Made by a program: the position numbers and the translations under genes. A stretch of 15,031 nt of DNA from Bacteroidetes bacterium CG23_combo_of_CG06-09_8_20_14_all_32_9 (GTDB lineage: Bacteria; Bacteroidota; Bacteroidia; Bacteroidales; GWA2-32-17). The stretch covers positions 1 to 15,031 of the forward strand of contig PCSS01000037.1 in NCBI GenBank assembly GCA_002771395.1. The letters run 5' to 3'. Shown piece after piece: positions 1 through 6,205 of this stretch; the stretch's first letter is position 1; each line of letters opens with the position of its first letter. The notes below the pieces were generated by a model. It made no database searches. It was not told the origin of the DNA and saw only the letters and a program-made list of their open reading frames with translations.

Positions 1-70
1 GTTAGAAAAGGGACTGAAAGAAAAGGGGTTTTGATAGTTTTGGATGGCTTGGATTTATACATTATAAATT

Positions 71-136
71 GGTATAGAGGAATAGGGTATAGAGGTATAA
101 GGCGCACAAAACCAATACCTTTATACCATACCTATT
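71..136. repeat. Imperfect palindromic repeat, copy 1 of a dispersed family
   Basis: The left arm (71-102, GGTATAGAGG then AATAGGGTATAGAGG) is nearly the reverse complement of the right arm (112-136, containing ATACCTTTATACC), around a short loop CGCACAAAA. A related palindrome lies at 14007-14077. Both copies share AGAGGAATAG on the left (76-85) and ATACCTTTATACC on the right (115-127), in the same order and orientation. This suggests a small dispersed intergenic repeat of REP or MITE type; no transposase is visible beside it. Confidence 0.6.
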
Positions 137-255
137 TATGTACAAATTTATCCCGTTTTATGTATAATTTCACTCCTTCACCACCTTCCAAACCCCCACA
201 CTTTCTTTTGTTTCAAGTTTTACAAAATATATCCCGCTATTGAAACTGGAGTAAA

Positions 256-298
256 GTAGGCAGCGGCAGGAGCAGTTTGCAGTCCTGCCTACTACCGC
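256..298. repeat. GC-rich hairpin
   Basis: Several nested pairings are possible. GGCAGGA (265-271) pairs with TCCTGCC (283-289), with GCA/TGC inside around a GTT loop. GTAGGCAG (256-263) can instead pair with CTGCCTAC (285-292). An outer GCGG/CCGC (263-266 with 295-298) also exists. A short T run follows at 304-309, so it could end transcription entering from the left, although the spacing is loose for a canonical terminator. Its GC content stands out against the surrounding AT-rich DNA. Confidence 0.5.
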
Positions 299-351
299 TT
301 GTTCGTTTTTTCGGGAGTTGTACCTATTTACTGTTATGACATCACAATAGT

Positions 352-750
352 TTAAAATTCTAAAAAATCCTTTGGTTTTAGAATATCTATTCCCTGAAAA
401 TTTTTTTGTTCAAGCAGATGATGATCGCCAGAAATAATATATTTTGCTTTTCCGTTTATGGCACATTCTATAAAAATATTATCTGTCGGGTCTTCTTTGA
501 TGATATGTATTTTCGATTTAATATTTATCAGGGTAGCTGTTTTTCTGAAATCGTTGACTAAAGGAATTATTTCATGAGGAGAAAGACCAAATTTCTTATA
601 TGAAAGAACCCGTATTAATTCTGCTTCAATTTCTTTACTATACAATATTTTTATTTTATTTCTTTTGGCTAATTCATATATTTTCCTGGAGTTTCCGTTC
701 CAGAAAAAAGCAGAAACAGTAACATTTGTATCTAATACTATACGTTTCAC
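352..750 (-). CDS. PIN-domain toxin, putative endoribonuclease
   Basis: A 132-residue single PIN domain of the family often annotated as putative toxin-antitoxin toxin component, PIN family (COG1569-like). The four expected acidic positions are visible: D7 in VLDTNV (followed by N9), E44 in EIEAEL, D90 in DPTDN and D109 in SGDHHLL. In this fold they coordinate Mg2+ or Mn2+ for RNA cleavage. The length is normal for the family and the frame is intact, so the toxin is probably active. Its ATG overlaps the end of the upstream antitoxin gene by 4 bp, the usual translationally coupled antitoxin-first order. The RNA target cannot be read from the sequence. The family call is secure; toxicity is inferred from the pairing. 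Confidence 0.88.
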   Translation of the reverse strand: MKRIVLDTNVTVSAFFWNGNSRKIYELAKRNKIKILYSKEIEAELIRVLSYKKFGLSPHEIIPLVNDFRKTATLINIKSKIHIIKEDPTDNIFIECAINGKAKYIISGDHHLLEQKNFQGIDILKPKDFLEF

Positions 751-971
751 TTCAGTCCCCTGGATTCGTGAATAATTTTTTCTATTTCTTTTTCAGTTAT
801 TGCATAAAAGCCCTTTTCTCTGGCAATGTTTTCAGCAAAGGAATAAACATCGGTATCCTGCACAGGTAATAATATTACTTCAAAAACCCTTCCTTTGCGC
901 TTTGCAATTTCTTTGGGAATAGAAAGGTGTCCATCCGGGAGAACCTTACTGATAAATTTAGTCGCCTGCAT
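747..971 (-). CDS. Antitoxin of the PIN toxin, AbrB/MazE-like N-terminus
   Basis: A 74-residue protein directly upstream of the PIN toxin and overlapping it by 4 bp. Residues about 5-36 (FISKVLPDGHLSIPKE, then a basic stretch and VFEVILLP) resemble the swapped-hairpin AbrB/SpoVT/MazE DNA-binding fold, whose hallmark is a dG-x-(l/i)-x-(i/l)-P-k-e core. Residues about 40-74 are helical and charged (ENIAREKG, EKEIEKIIHE), as expected of a toxin-wrapping tail. By analogy with VapBC-type pairs it would neutralise the toxin and repress its own operon. A TAnnTTTG-type -7 box lies about 30 bp upstream. The role rests mainly on position; the fold assignment is moderately supported. Confidence 0.75.
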   Translation of the reverse strand: MQATKFISKVLPDGHLSIPKEIAKRKGRVFEVILLPVQDTDVYSFAENIAREKGFYAITEKEIEKIIHESRGLK

Positions 972-1001
972 ACATTTTACATTGTTTTAAAATATTTTGA
1001 A

Positions 1002-1009
1002 CAAAGATA
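1002..1009 (-). promoter_or_regulatory. Putative -7 box of the toxin-antitoxin operon
   Basis: Read on the minus strand this is TATCTTTG, an exact match to the Bacteroidota -7 consensus TAnnTTTG, about 30 bp upstream of the antitoxin ATG. I find no good -33 TTTG at the usual spacing, so the call rests on the -7 element and its position. Confidence 0.45.
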
Positions 1010-1049
1010 ATCTTTTTTTCAGAATAAATTTATATAAATGACGGTTTTG

Positions 1050-1200
1050 TTATTCTTTCACAAACTTCTTTATCACAACTCCTTTTTCCGTTTTTACTGG
1101 TTCGGCGACTTTGAGGTATTTTAAAACAGCATTTTCCCAGTCGGCTGTAAAAACCGCCGAAAATTTATCAAAAAAGATTTTTAGTATCAGTTTCTAGCAT
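1050..1200 (-). pseudogene. Small coding remnant with a one-base frameshift
   Basis: On the minus strand the frame ending in the stop at 1050-1052 reads FSAVFTADWENAVLKYLK and then VAEPVKTEKGVVIKKFVKE, which has protein-like composition, unlike the surrounding low-complexity DNA. This frame has no start codon before an in-frame stop at 1194-1196. A different frame starts at ATG 1198-1200 (MLETDTKNLF) and hits a stop right after a run of six T. Losing one T there would join the two into one smooth protein of about 49 residues. It may be a decayed small gene, a gene expressed by slippage on the homopolymer, or a sequencing error. I do not recognise the family, and no overlap with a known domain is claimed. 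Confidence 0.45.
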
Positions 1201-1250
1201 GATTAAAATTTATAAGGCGGTGTAAAGGTAGCCAAAAAATAGCAAAATAT

Positions 1251-1417
1251 TTAGTTTTTGGTTTTTAGTTTTTGGTTATGGTTTTTATAGTTTCCGGTTA
1301 TGGTTTTATGGTTTTATAGTTCAGCAACACTAAAATAATTGCTTGAAACGAACTAATAAACCAATGAACTAAAACAAGTAACCAAAAAACTAAAACCAAT
1401 AACCACCAACTATAAAC
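1251..1417. repeat. Large GT/AC-rich imperfect inverted repeat
   Basis: The left side (about 1251-1322) is built of recurring TTAGTTTTTGG, GGTTATGG and TTTTATAGTT words. The right side (about 1345-1417) holds their complements (AACTAAAAC, AACCAAAAAACTAAAACC, AACTATAAAC). The two sides pair imperfectly across a short unique centre. It lies in the gap between the toxin pair and the MORN-repeat gene and carries no open frame. Strand asymmetry (G+T on one arm, A+C on the other) is striking. Similar words recur near 14139-14170. Confidence 0.55.
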
Positions 1418-1484
1418 AAAATTGCCTGTTTGGTTGTGGCTTTTTCACGTTGGGATTTACGAATTAAGAAATTGTTAATAATTT

Positions 1485-1516
1485 TTTGAAATTTTATTTT
1501 ACAAAATGTAATTTTG
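1485..1516 (+). promoter_or_regulatory. Bacteroidota-type promoter of the MORN-repeat gene
   Basis: TTTG at 1485-1488 and TAATTTTG at 1509-1516 fit the -33 TTTG / -7 TAnnTTTG consensus with a 20-bp spacer. Transcription would start near 1522, giving a leader of about 33 nt before the ATG at 1556. This also argues against the upstream in-frame ATG at 1514, which would lie inside the -7 box. Confidence 0.65.
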
Positions 1517-1555
1517 ATTTATCAAATAACTAAATTCAACAAAAAAATTTATATC

Positions 1556-3295
1556 ATGAAAAGGTACTTTTTCGTAATCTTTATTAGCTTTATATCAGCA
1601 TTTTCATACTCGCAGGATACAGTTGTGAACTATTACAAGAACAAGAAAAAAGCCAGCGAGGGAGTTATTCTTAAAGGTGCAGAATACGGGCGATGGAAAT
1701 ATTATAGCCAAAATGGAAAACTTATCCAGGAAACTGATTTTGTGAATGGCTTCGCTCACGGAAAAATAATTTATTATTATCCGAATGGAAAAAAACAAAA
1801 CGAAGGGGAATGGAAATATGGTTTGCAGCGAGGTGAATACGACGAATGGTTTGAAAGCGGACAATTAAAAGTGAAAGGTTTTTACAAACTCGGAAGCAAA
1901 GACAGTATTTGGACATACTGGTACGAAGCCGGACAAAAGAAAAAAGAAGTTTTTTATGCAAACAATAATGATTATAAATTACAGAATTTCTGGTCGTTTG
2001 ATAGTAAGTTGATGGTTGATAAAGGAAACGGAATATATGAAGATAAATATTCAAACGGAAAATCTAAAGTAAACGGAGAATATAAAAACGGAAAAGAAAC
2101 AGGCGAATGGAATTATTGGTACGAAAACGGACAAAAACAATCGTCGGGAAATTATACAAACGGAGTACGAACAGGAAAGTGGCTTTCGTGGTTTAATGAT
2201 GGCGTTTTGCAATCTGAATTAAATTACGAAAACGGGAAAAATATAACCTACTATCACAACAGTCAAAAAGAAATGGAGGGAACCTTAAAAGACAGCCTTA
2301 AAGAAGGATTGTGGATTTTTTATTACGAAAGCGGGCAAAAGAAAATGGAAGGCGGATTTAAAGCGGATTTGCGAACCGGCATTCACACAAAATGGTACGA
2401 AAACAGCAACAAAGAATCAGAAATAACATTTGACACCGGAAAAAAGAACGGCTCGGCAAAATGGTATTTGGAAAACGGAAAACCGTATATTGATGGAAAC
2501 TTTGCAAATGACATTCAGGAAGGTAAATGGACATATTGGCGCACTGATGGAGTAAAAGGCAACGAAGGCAACTATTCTAACGGTAAAATGAACGGAATGT
2601 GGACTTATTGGTACGGCAACGGAAAAACATGGAAAGAAATTAATTTTAATGATGGTTTAAAAAACGGGAAAGTGATTTTTTATTACGAAAACGGTAACAA
2701 AGAGCACGAAGGTGATATGGAAAATGGCTTGGAAACAGGATATTGGAATATGTGGTACGAAAACGGAAATAAAAAAATGGAAGGAAATTTTGTGAACGGA
2801 ATAATGGACGGACTATGGAAAGGTTACCACGAAAACGCACAGAAAAAATATGAAATTACTTATAAGGACAGCATTCAGGATGGAAAAGTAACATATTGGT
2901 TTCCAAATGGTAATTTGCTTTCTGAAGAAACATTTATTAATAACATTCATCAAGGAGCTTATAAAACATGGTATTCCAACGGAAAAACCAATACAACCGG
3001 AAATTATAAAAATGATGAAAAAATTGGCGAATGGCTATATTACAGTGAACAGGGACAGTTACTACGCCAGGAATCATATAAAAACGGCAGAGCAGATGGC
3101 AAATGGTTAACTTATTATCCACAAGGTCCAATAGAAAGTGAAATTAATTATAAAAATGGCTTAAAAGACGGAAAAACAATTTATTACGAGTCAAACGGAA
3201 AAATAATTTTTGAAGCTGTTTTCCAGTTTAACAAACTTGTAAAAGTAATTTCCGGAACAAATCCCGAAGAAAAAAGTCCGGCAAATAAAGAGTAA
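1556..3295 (+). CDS. Secreted MORN-variant (YwqK-like) repeat protein
   Basis: A 579-residue protein with an N-terminal signal peptide (MKRYFFVIFISFISAFSYSQ) followed almost entirely by about 21 tandem repeats of roughly 24 residues. The pattern is G-x-W-x-x-W-Y-x-N-G-x-K-x-x-E-G-x-(F/Y)-x-N-G. This is the MORN_2 / YwqK-type repeat, expected to form an elongated beta-hairpin array. Databases often label such proteins antitoxin YwqK, but an exported, single-domain repeat protein with no toxin beside it gives no support for that role. A scaffold or surface-binding role is more likely, but unproven. I start at 1556 because it begins the signal peptide and lies just downstream of a well-matched promoter; an in-frame ATG at 1514 falls within the -7 box. 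The 3' end overlaps the convergent truncated gene by 105 bp. Repeats near residues 145-165 and 240 are degenerate. Confidence 0.9.
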   Translation: MKRYFFVIFISFISAFSYSQDTVVNYYKNKKKASEGVILKGAEYGRWKYYSQNGKLIQETDFVNGFAHGKIIYYYPNGKKQNEGEWKYGLQRGEYDEWFESGQLKVKGFYKLGSKDSIWTYWYEAGQKKKEVFYANNNDYKLQNFWSFDSKLMVDKGNGIYEDKYSNGKSKVNGEYKNGKETGEWNYWYENGQKQSSGNYTNGVRTGKWLSWFNDGVLQSELNYENGKNITYYHNSQKEMEGTLKDSLKEGLWIFYYESGQKKMEGGFKADLRTGIHTKWYENSNKESEITFDTGKKNGSAKWYLENGKPYIDGNFANDIQEGKWTYWRTDGVKGNEGNYSNGKMNGMWTYWYGNGKTWKEINFNDGLKNGKVIFYYENGNKEHEGDMENGLETGYWNMWYENGNKKMEGNFVNGIMDGLWKGYHENAQKKYEITYKDSIQDGKVTYWFPNGNLLSEETFINNIHQGAYKTWYSNGKTNTTGNYKNDEKIGEWLYYSEQGQLLRQESYKNGRADGKWLTYYPQGPIESEINYKNGLKDGKTIYYESNGKIIFEAVFQFNKLVKVISGTNPEEKSPANKE

Positions 3296-3829
3296 AGTTA
3301 TACTTTGAAAAATAATGTCTTTGCCATCGCTGCTTATTTGAGTTTCTGATGAAATTGCCCGAATAACCATAGCCGGGTTATTTGAACCGGTAATATTTTT
3401 AATAGTTGCAGGTAATATTGGAGTTTTTCCTATTTGCCCGGGGTCAATAAGTTTTGCATCGTCTTTTTCGGGTCGTACTTCTATGCCATCCCTACCACCT
3501 ATTAAAATTCCTTCCGATAATTTAACATCTTTCATAAACGTAGGTTCACCGGGAAAAACGCTTGCATCATGGGTTTGCGTTGTGTAACCAACGTAAGAGA
3601 AATTTACCTGATAAGTGCCCGATGGAAGCGGTTTTATAGTAAACATTCCATCGGCATTTGTTATTGTTCCGGTTTTGCTTCCATCTGCATCAATATATAC
3701 ATTGCAACCTGGCAATGGCTGTTTTGACAAGGCATCAAGCACCCGCCCTTTTAGCGAACCTGCGTTTTGTGCATGTATCCATATAAACGGCAGAATTGCA
3801 AAAATGATGACAAATTTTAATGTTTTCAT
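3191..3829 (-). pseudogene. 3'-truncated outer-membrane receptor (CarboxypepD_reg + plug start)
   Basis: The first 20 residues are a signal peptide (MKTLKFVIIFAILPFIWIHA). Residues about 25-105 are a carboxypeptidase-regulatory-like beta-sandwich (SLKGRVLDALSKQPLPGCNV, then TNADGMFTIKPLPSGTYQV and SYVGYTTQT). Residues about 137-174 (ATIKNITGSNNPAMVIRAIS, SSDGKDIIF) look like the start of a TonB-dependent plug-type region. In intact relatives this normally continues into a plug and barrel. Here recognisable sequence stops near residue 175 (about 3305), and the remaining 37 residues are hydrophobic noise read antisense through the 3' end of the MORN-repeat gene. I therefore read it as the 5' remnant of a much longer gene, cut by a deletion or rearrangement at about 3300. 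A truncated secreted protein could still be made. The domain call is firm; non-functionality is inferred. Confidence 0.7.
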
Positions 3830-4033
3830 GATTTAAGATTTTTTTAGTTTAACAATTTTTGTGAGCTTTTAATATATGAAGCCAATGTCATATATTTTCC
3901 ACAAAAAAATCTAAAAAATATGCACTTTTGATATTTACTTCGTAAAATATATTTATGAGTAAATTGCTTTGCATAGTTAAAATACGTTATCAAACGTAAT
4001 GAATTTTAAATTTAAGAATGATGTTTCTTATAA

Positions 4034-4067
4034 ATTGTAAATAATTTTAAAATAGTCAATTTTACTA
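4034..4067 (+). repeat. 34-bp direct repeat, left copy
   Basis: It begins ATTGTAAATAATTTT and ends GTCAATTTTACTA. It is identical over all 34 positions to 7668-7701, and the match stops on both sides (A versus C before, G versus A after). The two copies enclose the mutase and two glycosyltransferase genes plus their promoter. Within the repeat, GTAAA and TTTAC form a weak inverted pair around ATTTTAAAAT, a layout that could suit a recombinase core site, though that is inference. Confidence 0.9.
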
Positions 4068-4083
4068 GAAACGCAATAAACCC

Positions 4084-4116
4084 TTGTTTCTTAATTACAC
4101 AAATTGTGTATCTTTG
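4084..4116 (+). promoter_or_regulatory. Promoter of the glycosylation cassette
   Basis: TATCTTTG at 4109-4116 is an exact TAnnTTTG -7 box. TTG at 4084-4086 lies 22 bp upstream, a slightly long spacer for the -33 element. Transcription would begin near 4123, about 180 nt before the mutase start, and the promoter sits inside the direct repeats, so the cassette carries its own expression signal. Confidence 0.6.
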
Positions 4117-4192
4117 TTTTACAATTAAATGTTTTTTCATTTTACAACTTTTTTTTTTGACGAGGACTATGTAAAATTAAACTTTATCCATC

Positions 4193-4230
4193 AAGGCAAA
4201 GAGAAAGAATTTTTCTTTCTCTTTTGTCTT
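4193..4230 (+). promoter_or_regulatory. Leader hairpin upstream of the mutase gene
   Basis: AAAGAGAAAGAA (4198-4209) and TTCTTTCTCTTT (4213-4224) form a perfect 12-bp stem with a 3-nt loop. Five more pairs extend it past one bulged T (4193-4197 with 4226-4230, one of them a G-U wobble). No T run follows on the plus strand, so it is not a standard intrinsic terminator. It lies in the predicted leader and could affect mRNA stability or translation. Confidence 0.6.
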
Positions 4231-4302
4231 AAAAAATATTATTTTACAAATTCACAAAGTACTATAAAAAGTTGCATTAATTACTCGAATTTAGGAAATA
4301 AT

Positions 4303-5448
4303 ATGAAGCACATAAATAAAAAAGATGCCATTAACAAAGCAAAATTTGACATTTTAATAGTCGGTGCAGGTATTTCAGGCGCTGTACTTGCAGAACGTTT
4401 TGCTTCCAGATGTAATAAGAAAGTCCTTATTATTGATAAAAGAGAACATATAGGTGGTAACTGTTATGACTTTATTGATCAAAATGGGATTCTAATAAAT
4501 AAATACGGAGCACATATATTTCATACAAATTATAAAAAAGTATGGGAATATATACATAAATTTAGTGAATGGGAACGTTGGGATCATAGAGTTTTAGGAT
4601 TTATTGAAGGTAAGTATATCAATATTCCTGTAAATATTAATACTGTTAATGCACTTTGTGGAACTAATATTAAAGATGAAAATGAGATGAATCGATGGTT
4701 AAAATCAAATCAAGTAAAATATAACAAATTAAATAATAGTGAAGAAACCGCTAAGTCGCGGGTAGGCGAAGAATTATATAATAAAATATTCAGAAATTAT
4801 ACATATAAACAATGGAATAAATACCCCGAAGAGTTAGACTATCCAGTCCTTTCACGAATACCTGTTCGTAAAAATTTTGATGATAGATATTTTGATGATA
4901 AATATCAAGTTCTACCAAAATATGGTTATACTAAATTTATTGAAAATATTTTAAAGCACCCTAATATTTATGTCCTAACGAATACTGATTATTTTGAATT
5001 TAAAAACACTATCAATTTTGATAATTTAATTTATACAGGACCTATTGACAAATACTTTGAAGAATCGGGCTTTCATAAATTAGAATACCGCTCAATTGAA
5101 TTTATAGAAGAACGGTATAAAAACATGAATTTCTATCAAGTAAATTCTGTTATTAATTACCCTGAGATTAATGTACTTTATACCCGAATAGTAGAATACA
5201 AGCACTTTCTAAATCAGCAATCGCCACATACAACAATAGTAAAAGAATTTCCTAAAGATTCCGGAGAGCCATACTATCCTGTTCCTGACAAGAAAAATCT
5301 TATACTTTTAAAAAAATATAAAAAACTGTCAGAACATGAAAAACATGTCCGTTTTATAGGTAGGTTAGCTAATTATAAGTATATTAATATGGACCAGGCA
5401 ATCAAAAATTCCCTTGAATTCTTTAATAATTATAACCACTGCAAATAA
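4303..5448 (+). CDS. glf: UDP-galactopyranose mutase
   Basis: A 381-residue flavoenzyme that interconverts UDP-galactopyranose and UDP-galactofuranose in the cytoplasm, supplying galactofuranose for surface polysaccharides. The Rossmann FAD motif is at residues 16-26 (DILIVGAGISG), followed by IIDKREHIGGNCYD, the family signature YGAHIFHTN (68-76), YTGPIDKYF, the YTRIVEYKHF segment, GEPYYPVPDKKN, and the C-terminal GRLANYKYINMDQAI that closes the FAD site. Length matches the family (about 370-390). I start at 4303 because AGGAAA lies 5 nt upstream and the recognisable fold starts soon after; a stop-free frame continues upstream to 4129. First gene of a three-gene unit; the next start is 16 nt after its stop. 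Codon use is visibly more AT-rich than in genes outside the direct repeats, consistent with acquisition. Identification is very secure. Confidence 0.95.
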   Translation: MKHINKKDAINKAKFDILIVGAGISGAVLAERFASRCNKKVLIIDKREHIGGNCYDFIDQNGILINKYGAHIFHTNYKKVWEYIHKFSEWERWDHRVLGFIEGKYINIPVNINTVNALCGTNIKDENEMNRWLKSNQVKYNKLNNSEETAKSRVGEELYNKIFRNYTYKQWNKYPEELDYPVLSRIPVRKNFDDRYFDDKYQVLPKYGYTKFIENILKHPNIYVLTNTDYFEFKNTINFDNLIYTGPIDKYFEESGFHKLEYRSIEFIEERYKNMNFYQVNSVINYPEINVLYTRIVEYKHFLNQQSPHTTIVKEFPKDSGEPYYPVPDKKNLILLKKYKKLSEHEKHVRFIGRLANYKYINMDQAIKNSLEFFNNYNHCK

Positions 5449-5464
5449 TGTTAAAGATAGTATT

Positions 5465-6205
5465 ATGAATGATAAATTATACATTGTTATGCCTTCATAT
5501 AATGAAGAAGCGAATATTGAAGAAAACGTAAAACAATGGCATAGTGTTATTGAAAAAGTTGGGTTAAATTCACGGTTATTTGTTTTTGATGATGGTAGTA
5601 CTGATAATACTTATGAAATAATGCAACGTTTAAAAAATAAGTATTTACAATTCATACCATTTACAAAATCAAATACTGGGCATGGTCAAACATGTATTTT
5701 TGCATATAAAAACAGTATAAGTGCTGGTGCAGACTTCATTTTTCAAACTGATTCCGATAGTCAAACTAATCCTGAAGAATTTTGGCAATTCTGGGAAAAA
5801 CGAAATGATTATGATTTTATAATTGGCGAAAGAAAAAAACGTCAAGATGGTATTAGCAGAAAGGCAGTTGCATTTATTTTAAAATTAATTATTTTGCTAA
5901 TTTATGGAGTAAATGTAAAAGATTGCAATTGTCCTTTCAGATTGATGAATGCTAAAAAATTAAAACCAATATTAGAAATTATTCCTGACAACTTTTTTCT
6001 TTCAAATGTTATTATTAGTATTTTAGTAGTTAAGAAAAAAGAAAAACACTTATGGATTCCAATATCATTTAAACCTCGAAAATATGGTGTAAATTCAATT
6101 AATTTAAAAAAAATTATTAAAATTGGTTTTAAATCTATTTTTGATTTTTATTCTATAAAACATAAAATCGCAAATTTGAAAAATGAATGTAAACCTGAAA
6201 AATAA
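5465..6205 (+). CDS. DPM1-like family 2 glycosyltransferase
   Basis: A 246-residue GT-A fold enzyme. The nucleotide-sugar binding region shows VMPSYNEE (8-15) and DDGSTDNT (42-49), the metal-binding DSD is at 96-98, and GERKKRQDG (121-129) and DCNCPFRLM (153-161) follow. This order matches the dolichyl- or polyprenyl-phosphate sugar synthase branch of GT2, which moves a sugar from a nucleotide donor to a polyprenyl phosphate. It lacks the C-terminal transmembrane pair of GtrB-type members; residues 132-150 are hydrophobic and may dip into the membrane. It starts 16 nt after the mutase stop and its 3' end overlaps the next gene by 23 nt, so the three genes are probably one transcript. I start at 5465, where the fold begins; an in-frame ATG at 5414 would overlap the mutase. 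The sugar is unknown, but the mutase next door makes galactofuranose a candidate. Confidence 0.88.
   Translation: MNDKLYIVMPSYNEEANIEENVKQWHSVIEKVGLNSRLFVFDDGSTDNTYEIMQRLKNKYLQFIPFTKSNTGHGQTCIFAYKNSISAGADFIFQTDSDSQTNPEEFWQFWEKRNDYDFIIGERKKRQDGISRKAVAFILKLIILLIYGVNVKDCNCPFRLMNAKKLKPILEIIPDNFFLSNVIISILVVKKKEKHLWIPISFKPRKYGVNSINLKKIIKIGFKSIFDFYSIKHKIANLKNECKPEK

Larger units (their letters stand above)
1..351. other. Non-coding left end with two inverted repeats
   Basis: I see no convincing gene here. A 70-codon open frame (31-243) exists, but its sequence is low-complexity and is built across an inverted repeat, so I do not call it. The stretch holds an AT-rich imperfect palindrome (71-136) and a GC-rich hairpin (256-298), both listed separately. 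The end of a preceding gene could lie within the first few bases, but nothing identifies it. Confidence 0.5.
3830..4302. other. AT-rich gap with repeat, promoter and leader of the glycosylation cassette
   Basis: No gene is called here. The gap contains the left 34-bp direct repeat (4034-4067), a promoter (4084-4116) and a leader of about 180 nt with a strong hairpin (4193-4230). A stop-free frame continues upstream from the mutase to an ATG at 4129, but those 58 codons have unusual, Phe-rich composition and are largely encoded by the hairpin and T runs, so I treat them as leader. Confidence 0.6.

Noticed and set aside
31..243. 70-codon open frame on the plus strand
   Set aside because: It runs across an intergenic palindrome that has a relative at 14007-14077 and has low-complexity composition with no recognisable domain.
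4129..4302. In-frame N-terminal extension of the mutase
   Set aside because: Family length, the AGGAAA site before 4303 and the Phe-rich content of the extension favour the later start; kept only as a finding about the leader.
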